A stretch of 5,087 nt of DNA from Paracoccaceae bacterium. Its GTDB lineage: Bacteria; Pseudomonadota; Alphaproteobacteria; Rhodobacterales; Rhodobacteraceae. The notes under the pieces were generated by a model. That model worked only from the letters and a program-made list of their open reading frames with translations, made no database searches and had not been told where the DNA came from. The DNA lies in assembly GCA_007134405.1 (NCBI GenBank), contig SLKW01000368.1, forward strand, positions 1 to 5,087. The letters run 5' to 3'. Both the position numbers and the translations under genes were made by a program. Below are positions 1-5,087 of the stretch, piece by piece. Each line of letters starts with the position of its first letter. Position 1 is the first letter of the stretch.

Positions 1-944
1 AACGGCACCCCCTTCGCCCCCGGCCGCTGCAGGGTCGAAAGCCGGTGCGCCACCTGCTCGATCGAGGCCCCGAAGCGGTCGGCCAACTCCTCCAGGTCAT
101 GCCGTGTCTCCTGCGCGGCGGTCAGGAAGGCGCGATAGGGCAGAAGTGCGGCGCCGGCGAAATAGTTCGCGAGCCCGATCTTGGCAATTTCGCGCGCCGT
201 ATCGGTCCGGAACCGCGCCAGGTCCAGCGTCGCCTCCAGCAGGTCGTTCTGGGTCAGCAGCGCGATCTGGTGCAGCATCTGGAACCGCCGTGTCGCCTCG
301 GACGCCGTCCGCGCCAGGCTCAGTTCGCGCGATGACGGGTCATAAACGCGCAGCGGGCCGGAATCGATCAGCTTCACGGTGATGCGCTGCCGCTCGAACA
401 CCCGCTGCGCGCGGCGGTCGACCCCGTCGGAGGACAGCGCGAAATGCTCGGCGGTGCGGTCGACGGCGTCGAGATAGTTGTCGCAGTAGTGGAAGAAATC
501 CCGCACCTCCTCCCAGGGGGAGGCCTGCAGCGTGCGATCCTCACGCCCCAGGGCCTCGTCGAGCGAGGCGAGGCGTTCGTGGACCTGGCGGTAGGCATGG
601 TGCAGCGCCAGGAGCGCCCGCGCGACGCCCGGGGCGTTCGAGGCGACCAGGCGCAGGTCGGCGGTGGCGGGGGCCGGGGCGGGAAAGACCGGATCGGCCA
701 ACGCCTCGCGCAGATCGACGACCATGCGTTCGCTGTCGCCGCTGGAAAGCTCGGTCACATCGGTGCCGAATTCCCGCGCCAGAGACAGCAGCACCGCGGT
801 CGAGACCGGGCGGTTGTTGTTCTCCATCTGGTTCAGATAGGGAAGCGAGACGCCGAGGCGGGTGGCGAATTCCTTCTGGGTCAGGTGCAACCGGGCGCGG
901 ATTTCGCGCAGCTTGGCGCCGGCATAGACTTTCTGGACGGGCAT
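1..944 (-). CDS. pccR: PccR-like short-chain fatty acyl-CoA regulator (ScfR family), C-terminus cut by window edge
   Basis: The frame is open from the ATG at 944-942 to the left edge, giving 314 codons; ScfR proteins are usually about 460-480 residues, so roughly the last third is missing. Residues about 11-66 form an XRE-type helix-turn-helix (LTQKEFATRLGVSLPYLNQMEN at its core). Residues about 175-300 resemble an ImmA/IrrE (DUF955) domain, with RRFQMLHQIALL at 219-230 and LANYFAGAALLPY at 258-270. The zinc-protease HExxH is degenerate here (H-Q-I-A-L), which suggests a sensor rather than a peptidase. In Rhodobacter sphaeroides PccR is required for induction of pccB during growth on propionate or acetate. 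The nearby pccB and the TTTGCAAA sites before both genes support the same role here; ligand sensing by the domain is inferred. The start is supported by a GAGG five bases upstream (minus strand, 953-950) and by the promoter just beyond it. RamB/PrpR-type regulators are relatives, but context favours PccR. Confidence 0.88.
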   Translation of the reverse strand, partial: MPVQKVYAGAKLREIRARLHLTQKEFATRLGVSLPYLNQMENNNRPVSTAVLLSLAREFGTDVTELSSGDSERMVVDLREALADPVFPAPAPATADLRLVASNAPGVARALLALHHAYRQVHERLASLDEALGREDRTLQASPWEEVRDFFHYCDNYLDAVDRTAEHFALSSDGVDRRAQRVFERQRITVKLIDSGPLRVYDPSSRELSLARTASEATRRFQMLHQIALLTQNDLLEATLDLARFRTDTAREIAKIGLANYFAGAALLPYRAFLTAAQETRHDLEELADRFGASIEQVAHRLSTLQRPGAKGVP

Positions 945-971
945 GGGTGCCTCGGGCGTTGCGTCGCGGTG

Positions 972-1001
972 ATGCTAGCTTTGTGAAGCCCGGTTTGCAA
1001 A
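972..1001 (-). promoter_or_regulatory. predicted pccR promoter with overlapping PccR operator
   Basis: Read on the minus strand, TTGCAA (1000-995) and TAGCAT (977-972) are separated by exactly 17 bases. Each matches the sigma-70 -35 and -10 consensus at 4 of 6 positions, and they would place transcription start near 965, about 20 bases before the pccR ATG. The perfect palindrome TTTGCAAA (994-1001) covers the -35 box. A second, imperfect copy, TTTGTGAA (980-987), lies in the spacer with a 14-base period. TTTGCAAA is the core reported for PccR and for the related RamB. An operator over the -35 and spacer suggests negative autoregulation. The sequence match is seen directly; the regulatory role is inferred. 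Confidence 0.6.
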
Positions 1002-1190
1002 GTCCGGGCGGGCGCTGAACCGGTGGGATAGGGGGTCGGGTGCGCGCGGTTGCGCATTGCGGCCCTCGGACCCCGTGAGTGTCGCAGTGATTGCAGACCT
1101 GCGCCGAAGAATGGAAAATCGCGACACAAGCGCCCTGAAAAATGAAATCTTACGACAGTTTTCTGACTCGGGACTTTCCAAGGCTCCTTG

Positions 1191-1225
1191 TGGTATGAGG
1201 GCCAATATCCATACCATATATGGTA
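1191..1225. repeat. inverted-repeat cluster of TGGTA/TACCA arms
   Basis: TGGTATG (1191-1197) is the exact reverse complement of CATACCA (1210-1216), with a 12-base loop. The right arm overlaps a perfect 14-bp palindrome, TACCATATATGGTA (1212-1225). Three arms can therefore form two mutually exclusive hairpins, or they are binding half-sites for a dimeric regulator. The cluster lies in the AT-richer part of the intergenic region, with no gene start that it obviously serves. The repeats are seen directly; their function is unknown. Confidence 0.45.
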
Positions 1226-1312
1226 GGAATGGGGCGAATGCGCGTTCCGTTCCGAAAACCGCGCTCGTTTCGGAGCCATTGCGCCCGAGACGCCGGGTCC
1301 CTTGCCACGGGG

Positions 1313-2527
1313 TCAGGCGCCGACCTGGCGGGCGCGGTGCATCACATAGGCGATCGCACCGATCGACAGAAAGCTTGAGGTCAGCATGATCAGCAAAAGC
1401 GGCCAGGCGGTGGAGCCGGGGCCGAGCAGTGTCCCGGCGAGCCCAGCCAGAAGCGCGCCGCCGCCGATCATGATCGCGCTGCCCAGCCCCGAGGCGGTGC
1501 CGGCGAGATGCGGGCGCACCGACAGCATCCCGGCCGTGGCGTTGGGCAGCACCATGCCGTTGCCGAGGCCCACGAAGAAGAAGAAGCCAAAGAAGACCTG
1601 AGCCGGCGCGAGATCAAGGGCGAGAAGCAGCGCCAGCGCCGCAAGACCCGCCGAGGTTATGAACGTGCCATGCAGGATCATCGGGTTGACGCCGACGCGC
1701 ACCGAAAAGCGGCCCGAGATGAAATTGCCCAGGATGTAGCCGACCGCGGTGAAGGCGAAATAGATCCCCAGCCAGGTCGGGCTGAGCCCGTAGATCTCGC
1801 TGCCGACGAAGGGCGCGCCGCCGAGATAGGCAAAGAAGACACCCGAGGTGAGACTTGCGGCCAGCACATAGCCCCAGAAACGCGGCGAGGCAAATAGGGC
1901 GGGGTAATCACGGAACTGCGCCGCGAAACTGGTGTGACGCTGCGGCGCGGTCTCGCCCAGATCGACCCAGGTCAGCGCCATGACCAGAAGCCCGACGACG
2001 AGGAGCATGCTGAAACTGGCCTTCCAGCCGAACGCCTCGTCCAGCATGCCGCCGATGAAGGGGCCGACCATCGGCACGACCGCCATGCCCATCGTCAGGT
2101 AGCCGAGCATCGAGGCCGCCTGCGCCTCGTCCACCATGTCGCGCGCGATGGCCCGGCTGAGCACCATGCCCGCGCCGACCACCGTCTGCGCCGTGCGGCA
2201 GATCAGGAAGATCTCGATATTGGGTGCAACCAGCGTGCCGATGGTCGCCACGACGAACAGCGCCATCGACCACAGAAGGATTTGTCGGCGGCCGTACCGG
2301 TCCGACAGCGGGCCGATGATCACCTGCATGAGCGCGCCGGCCGCCAGGTAAAGGGCGACCGAAAGCTGCATCACCGCGTAATCGACGTCGAAATAGGCCG
2401 CCATGTTGGGCAGCGACGGCAGGAAGATGTTCATCGACAGCGCCGCCAGCCCAGCGATCAGGATCAGCGTCGACAAATGCGGTGGGGTGGTGCGGTCGAG
2501 ATACCGCGTCGGGGTGGCCATCGTCAT
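1313..2527 (-). CDS. Bcr/CflA-type MFS multidrug exporter (DHA1 family)
   Basis: This gene encodes a 404-residue inner-membrane protein, the usual size for 12-helix DHA1 transporters, which export drugs or metabolites in exchange for protons. Hydrophobic segments run through the whole length. The MFS motif A appears as GPLSDRYGRR (about 72-81) between helices 2 and 3. RAIARDM (about 125-131) is typical of the Bcr/CflA branch, and GPFIGG (about 155-160) is the motif C found in antiporters. The substrate cannot be told from sequence. ATG codons at 2527 and 2521 (MTMATP... or MATP...) both fit and neither has a good Shine-Dalgarno; 2527 was chosen by convention. A longer frame back to a TTG at 2635 is unlikely because it would begin inside the operator and add an unusual 36-residue leader. 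The gene lies between pccR and pccB, divergent from pccB, so the PccR-type sites may affect it. A GAA tract on the plus strand at 1574-1586 encodes four consecutive phenylalanines in a late helix. Confidence 0.9.
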   Translation of the reverse strand: MTMATPTRYLDRTTPPHLSTLILIAGLAALSMNIFLPSLPNMAAYFDVDYAVMQLSVALYLAAGALMQVIIGPLSDRYGRRQILLWSMALFVVATIGTLVAPNIEIFLICRTAQTVVGAGMVLSRAIARDMVDEAQAASMLGYLTMGMAVVPMVGPFIGGMLDEAFGWKASFSMLLVVGLLVMALTWVDLGETAPQRHTSFAAQFRDYPALFASPRFWGYVLAASLTSGVFFAYLGGAPFVGSEIYGLSPTWLGIYFAFTAVGYILGNFISGRFSVRVGVNPMILHGTFITSAGLAALALLLALDLAPAQVFFGFFFFVGLGNGMVLPNATAGMLSVRPHLAGTASGLGSAIMIGGGALLAGLAGTLLGPGSTAWPLLLIMLTSSFLSIGAIAYVMHRARQVGA

Positions 2528-2622
2528 TTCACAGGTGTAGTTTCCGGTCGGGGGGAAGTCCAGTGTCGCCCCGGCATCGTGCCACTCCCCGCCGCGATCC
2601 GCACGAGGGTCGCACGAGGCTT

Positions 2623-2671
2623 TGCTGATTTGCAATTAGCAGACCCAAGGCAAAGGCTAATTTGCAAATTA
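2623..2671. promoter_or_regulatory. twin palindromic PccR-type operators between the MFS gene and pccB
   Basis: Two related palindromes share GCTRATTTGCAAWT. The left, TGCTGATTTGCAATTAGCA (2623-2641), has 8-base arms with one mismatch around TGC. The right contains the perfect 14-mer TAATTTGCAAATTA (2658-2671), including the full TTTGCAAA (2661-2668). Their centres are 32 bp apart, about three helical turns, so bound dimers would sit on one face of the DNA. A weaker half-copy, AAGGCAAA (2647-2654), lies 14 bases before the right core. Mutation of TTTGCAAA motifs upstream of R. sphaeroides pccB is reported to abolish PccR-dependent control. A possible pccB -10 box is TATTTT (2707-2712) without a good -35; this would put the sites at activator distance, but the box is weak. 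Confidence 0.65.
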
Positions 2672-2724
2672 TCCGATTTCCGCTTTCGCTGAGCCCGCGC
2701 TCCGCCTATTTTCCGGCCGCAGCG

Positions 2725-2730
2725 AAGGAG
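2725..2730 (+). promoter_or_regulatory. pccB ribosome binding site
   Basis: AAGGAG ends six bases before the ATG at 2737. It decides the pccB start: the same frame is open upstream to a TTG at 2662, but that codon lies inside the operator palindrome and would add 25 residues not expected in this family. Confidence 0.8.
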
Positions 2731-2736
2731 GACGCC

Positions 2737-4269
2737 ATGAAGGACATTCTCAACGAACTCGACTCGCGCCGGGAGACCGCGCGGCTTGGCGGCGGCCAGC
2801 GCCGGATCGATGCGCAGCATGCCAAGGGCAAGCTCACGGCGCGCGAGCGGATCGAGCTTCTGCTCGACGAGGGCTCGTTCGAGGAGTTCGACATGTTCGT
2901 GGCGCATCGCTGCATCGACTTCGGCATGGAGAAGGACCGGCCCTATGGCGACGGGGTCGTCACCGGCTGGGGGACGATCAACGGCCGGCTGGTCTATGTC
3001 TTCAGCCAGGACTTCACCGTCTTCGGCGGCTCGCTCAGCGAGACCCATGCGCAGAAGATCTGCAAGATCATGGATATGGCGATCCAGAACGGCGCGCCGG
3101 TGATCGGGCTGAACGATTCGGGCGGCGCGCGCATCCAGGAGGGGGTGGCGAGCCTGGCCGGCTATGCCGATGTCTTCCAGCGCAACATCCTCGCCTCGGG
3201 CGTCATTCCGCAGATCTCGGTCATCATGGGGCCCTGCGCGGGGGGTGCGGTCTACAGCCCGGCGATGACCGACTTCATCTTTATGGTGCGCGACACGTCC
3301 TACATGTTCGTCACCGGCCCCGACGTGGTGAAGACGGTCACCAACGAGGTCGTCACCGCCGAGGAACTTGGCGGCGCTTCGACCCATACGAAAAGGTCCT
3401 CGGTGGCGGATGGCGCGTTCGAGAACGATGTCGAGGCGCTGATCGAGGTGCGCCGGCTGGTGGATTTCCTGCCCGCCAACAATCGCGAGAAGCCCCCGGT
3501 GCGGCCCTTCTTCGACGACCCGGACCGGATCGAGGAAAGCCTCGACACGCTGGTGCCCGACAACCCCAACCAGCCCTACGACATGAAGGAGCTGATCCTG
3601 AAGGTCGCCGACGAGGGCGATTTCTACGAGATCCAGGCCGATTTCGCCAAGAACATCATCACGGGCTTCATCCGGCTGGAAGGGCAGACCGTGGGCGTGG
3701 TGGCCAACCAGCCGATGGTGCTGGCCGGGTGCCTGGACATCGACTCGGGCCGCAAGGCGGCGCGCTTCGTGCGCTTCTGCGATGCGTTCGAAATCCCGAT
3801 CTTGACCTTCGTCGACGTGCCGGGCTTCCTGCCGGGGACGGGGCAGGAATATGGCGGCATCATCAAGCACGGGGCGAAGCTGCTCTTCGCCTACGGGGAG
3901 GCCACGGTGCCGAAGGTGACGGTTCTGACCCGCAAGACCTATGGCGGGGCCTATGTCGTCATGTCCTCGAAGCATCTGCGGGGCGATTTCAACTATGCCT
4001 GGCCCACGGCCGAGGTGGCGGTGATGGGCGCCAAGGGCGCGGTCGAGATCCTGTATCGCAGCGAGCTGGGCGACGCCGAGAAGATCGCCGCGCGCGTGAA
4101 GGATTACGAGGACCGGTTCGCCAACCCCTTCGTCGCGGCCGAGAAGGGCTTCATCGACGAGGTGATCCAGCCGCACTCGACCCGTCGCCGGATCTGCCGC
4201 GCCTTCGCCTCGCTGCGCAACAAGAAGCTGACCAACCCTTGGAAGAAGCACGACAACATCCCGCTATGA
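2737..4269 (+). CDS. pccB: propionyl-CoA carboxylase, beta (carboxyltransferase) subunit
   Basis: The product transfers the carboxyl group from biotin (carried by PccA) to propionyl-CoA, giving (S)-methylmalonyl-CoA in the cytoplasm. At 510 residues it has the normal family length. The N-terminal crotonase-like domain carries [15 protein letters not shown] (129-143) and the biotin-side glycine motif [16 protein letters not shown] (165-180). The C-terminal domain carries [62 protein letters not shown] (from about 403) and [11 protein letters not shown]. The end, [10 protein letters not shown], resembles the human PCCB end. One oddity stands out: residue 407 is Val (GTC, 3955-3957), where human and Streptomyces PccB have Asp in GGAYDVM. 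That position controls propionyl versus acetyl or butyryl preference. Context and overall similarity still favour PccB; a broader acyl-CoA carboxylase is the alternative. The gene heads a likely operon with the overlapping downstream gene and is probably controlled by PccR. Confidence 0.95.
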   Translation: MKDILNELDSRRETARLGGGQRRIDAQHAKGKLTARERIELLLDEGSFEEFDMFVAHRCIDFGMEKDRPYGDGVVTGWGTINGRLVYVFSQDFTVFGGSLSETHAQKICKIMDMAIQNGAPVIGLNDSGGARIQEGVASLAGYADVFQRNILASGVIPQISVIMGPCAGGAVYSPAMTDFIFMVRDTSYMFVTGPDVVKTVTNEVVTAEELGGASTHTKRSSVADGAFENDVEALIEVRRLVDFLPANNREKPPVRPFFDDPDRIEESLDTLVPDNPNQPYDMKELILKVADEGDFYEIQADFAKNIITGFIRLEGQTVGVVANQPMVLAGCLDIDSGRKAARFVRFCDAFEIPILTFVDVPGFLPGTGQEYGGIIKHGAKLLFAYGEATVPKVTVLTRKTYGGAYVVMSSKHLRGDFNYAWPTAEVAVMGAKGAVEILYRSELGDAEKIAARVKDYEDRFANPFVAAEKGFIDEVIQPHSTRRRICRAFASLRNKKLTNPWKKHDNIPL

Positions 4270-4691
4270 GCCTGCCTCACCCCGACGCGCGGACCTTCGC
4301 CGCCGACCGCCTGCTGGAGGGCGAGCGCATGGCGCTTGCGGTCGCGGCGGGGCCGCTGGCGCTGCTGGTCACTCAGGTGGGCACGATCTCCGCGGCGGGG
4401 ACCGGGGTGCGGGCGCTGGGGACGCTGGCTTTCCTGTGCTTCGCCTATTGCTGCATCTGGCAGGTCTACATCATCAACTACGCAACCTACTGGCTGGCCA
4501 GCGAACGGATGGGCGCCACCGCAGAGACGCCGCCCGGCCGCGGCCTGCTGCGCGCCTTCCAGGCCGAGACGCGGTTCACCGAGGCCGGGCTGACCCGCCT
4601 GATCCGGCTTTCGACCTGGCACTACAGCCTCGCCTACTGGGTCGGCGGCATCGCCGGGGGCGCGGCGCTTCTGCGGGTGATCTGGTCATGA
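4266..4691 (+). CDS. three-helix membrane protein of unknown function, translationally coupled to pccB
   Basis: I do not recognise a named family. The ATG at 4266 overlaps the pccB stop in an ATGA arrangement, and no Shine-Dalgarno precedes it at normal spacing, so translation is probably coupled to pccB. The 141-residue product has a short polar N-terminus and three likely membrane helices (about 22-41, 49-73 and 119-138). A charged and amphipathic loop lies at about 78-117 ([30 protein letters not shown]). The second helix region is rich in aromatic and cysteine residues (C58, C62, C63; [12 protein letters not shown]). An internal ATG at 4329 (Met22) has a strong GGAGG (4316-4320) eight bases upstream and could be the true or a second start, giving 120 residues. 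From memory, small hypothetical genes commonly sit between pccB and pccA in Rhodobacterales, which suggests a link to carboxylase function or simply a retained operon position. No role can be assigned. Confidence 0.85.
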   Translation: MSLPHPDARTFAADRLLEGERMALAVAAGPLALLVTQVGTISAAGTGVRALGTLAFLCFAYCCIWQVYIINYATYWLASERMGATAETPPGRGLLRAFQAETRFTEAGLTRLIRLSTWHYSLAYWVGGIAGGAALLRVIWS

Positions 4692-4712
4692 GCGCGCCGG
4701 GCCATTGCAAGG

Positions 4713-4730
4713 CGGCAACGGTTTGCCGTT
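4713..4730 (+). other. overlapping alternative hairpins downstream of the membrane protein gene
   Basis: CGGCAA (4713-4718) pairs with TTGCCG (4723-4728) around a four-base loop. Alternatively AACGG (4717-4721) pairs with CCGTT (4726-4730) around TTTG. The two structures exclude each other and lack a T-tract, so this is at most a weak mRNA 3'-end or processing structure, about 20 bases after the stop. The rest of the 193-base gap to the lipoprotein shows no clear promoter, although TACAAA at 4817-4822 is -10-like without a partner -35. Confidence 0.25.
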
Positions 4731-4884
4731 CACATCCTGCTCACGCGCGCGGCATCTGGCGTGCGCGCAGTGAATCCCGTAACCTGCCGGTCAGCGCTGT
4801 GCCGCCTTCGGGCGCGTACAAAGGTTGTCGGCGGGGCGCGTGGCACCCTTCCCGCCAAGAAAAAGAAAATAGCAGGAGCGACAC

Positions 4885-5022
4885 ATGTCGAAACTCACCC
4901 TTACTGGCGTCGTGGCCATCCTCGGCCTTACCGTCCTGGCTGGTTGCCAGCGTCCGGCAGCCGAGCCCGCGCCCGTCGTGGAGCCGGTCATGGCCGAGCC
5001 GGTCACCGGCAAGGTTCGCTGA
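4885..5022 (+). CDS. very small lipoprotein (45 residues)
   Basis: The start ATG at 4885 is preceded by a clear AGGAG (4874-4878), six bases away, itself preceded by an A-rich tract (4857-4870). The product begins MSKLTLTGVVAILGLTVLAGC: a positive start, a hydrophobic stretch and a lipobox L18-A19-G20-C21, so signal peptidase II should leave a lipidated mature peptide of only 25 residues. The mature part is Pro-, Glu- and Val-rich (EPAPVVEPVMAEPVTGKVR). It contains a repeated EPV encoded by a 10-base direct repeat, GAGCCGGTCA (4981-4990 and 4996-5005). No domain can be named. Residue 22 is Gln, not Asp, so outer-membrane sorting by the classical Lol rule is likely, an inference. It lies 193 bases after the membrane protein gene and just before a terminator, and may have its own promoter. 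The strong ribosome site plus signal sequence makes a real gene likely despite its size. Confidence 0.8.
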   Translation: MSKLTLTGVVAILGLTVLAGCQRPAAEPAPVVEPVMAEPVTGKVR

Positions 5023-5044
5023 TCGCACGGCCAGCAGACTGAAC

Positions 5045-5073
5045 AAGGCAGGGCGTCCCGGCGCCCTGCCTTT
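5045..5073 (+). terminator. intrinsic terminator-like hairpin after the lipoprotein gene
   Basis: AAGGCAGGGCG (5045-5055) pairs perfectly with CGCCCTGCCTT (5062-5072) around a six-base loop, TCCCGG. It starts 22 bases after the lipoprotein stop. The downstream T-run is short (three T, two of them within the stem), so termination may be partial. It probably ends the pccB-to-lipoprotein transcript, or at least lowers read-through to whatever lies beyond the right edge. Confidence 0.75.
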
Positions 5074-5087
5074 CACCGCGCCGTACC

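Larger units (their letters stand above)
945..1312. other. intergenic region between pccR and the MFS gene
   Basis: This 368-base stretch lies between the start of pccR and the stop of the MFS gene, both on the minus strand. Its left part holds the pccR promoter and operator. Its right part, about 1100-1230, is clearly more AT-rich than its surroundings and contains an inverted-repeat cluster. I see no convincing gene: the reading frames crossing it lack a good ribosome binding site and their translations look like arginine- and proline-rich shadow sequence. A 7-bp hairpin (1251-1257 with 1268-1274, TCCGAAA/TTTCGGA) lies about 40 bases past the MFS stop, but it has no T-tract, so no firm terminator can be assigned. 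Confidence 0.6.

Noticed and set aside
444..986. 180-codon open frame on the plus strand
   Set aside because: It is antisense to the clearly coding pccR frame and runs through the pccR start and promoter.
1057..1389. 110-codon open frame on the plus strand in the pccR-MFS gap
   Set aside because: No ribosome binding site, an arginine-rich low-information translation, and overlap with the 3' end of the MFS gene.
1574..1586. GAA trinucleotide tract
   Set aside because: Only four units plus one base, explained by consecutive Phe codons in a transmembrane helix of the MFS protein.
1934..2692. 252-codon open frame on the plus strand
   Set aside because: It is a shadow of the MFS gene; the His/Arg/Asp-rich translation is typical of antisense GC-rich sequence.
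2662..2736. Upstream TTG start extending pccB by 25 residues
   Set aside because: The codon lies inside the operator palindrome, while the ATG at 2737 has a well-spaced AAGGAG and gives the family's normal length.
2524..4251. 575-codon open frame on the minus strand
   Set aside because: It is the antisense shadow of pccB in GC-rich DNA; the translation is rich in His, Arg, Asp and Ala with no domain, while the plus strand encodes an unmistakable PccB.
4701..4729. Possible further PccR sites (ATTGCAAG and TTTGCCGT) after the membrane protein gene
   Set aside because: Only partial matches to TTTGCAAA with no consistent spacing; the second is explained as part of a hairpin.
4688..5087. Frame open to the right edge beginning with ATG in an ATGA overlap with the membrane protein stop
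   Set aside because: The overlap looks like coupling, but the translation is Ser-, Arg- and Pro-rich without any domain and runs out of frame through the well-supported lipoprotein and the terminator.

Overview
The window is GC-rich DNA whose genes look alphaproteobacterial, most likely from a Rhodobacter- or Roseobacter-like member of the Rhodobacterales. The grounds are the base composition, a PccR/ScfR-type regulator close to a propionyl-CoA carboxylase beta subunit gene, and the protein styles. The theme is propionyl-CoA assimilation by the methylmalonyl-CoA route.

Layout from left to right. Positions 1-944 (minus strand) hold the first 314 codons of an XRE/IrrE-type regulator of the short-chain fatty acyl-CoA regulator family (PccR); its C-terminus lies beyond the left edge. 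Positions 945-1312 are intergenic. They carry a credible pccR promoter with an overlapping TTTGCAAA operator, and further right an AT-richer island with inverted repeats. Positions 1313-2527 (minus strand) encode a complete Bcr/CflA-type MFS exporter. Positions 2528-2736 separate this gene from the divergent pccB and contain two closely related TTTGCAA-centred palindromes, the likely PccR target. Positions 2737-4269 (plus strand) encode full-length PccB. It is followed with an ATGA overlap by a 141-residue three-helix membrane protein of unknown function (4266-4691), then after 193 bases by a 45-residue lipoprotein (4885-5022) and a strong GC hairpin (5045-5073) resembling an intrinsic terminator.

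How the parts fit. PccR probably senses a short-chain acyl-CoA, controls pccB from the twin palindromes and represses itself from the operator overlapping its own promoter. PccB is the carboxyltransferase half of propionyl-CoA carboxylase. The biotin-carrying PccA subunit it needs is not in the window and may lie just beyond the right edge.

The most notable points are: a valine (codon 407) in PccB at the position that is aspartate in human and Streptomyces PccB and that governs acyl-CoA selectivity; PccR-type operators with different geometry in front of pccR and pccB; and an exporter gene placed so that it shares the operator region with pccB. I found no mobile element, RNA gene or CRISPR array, and no evidence for a wholly new system.
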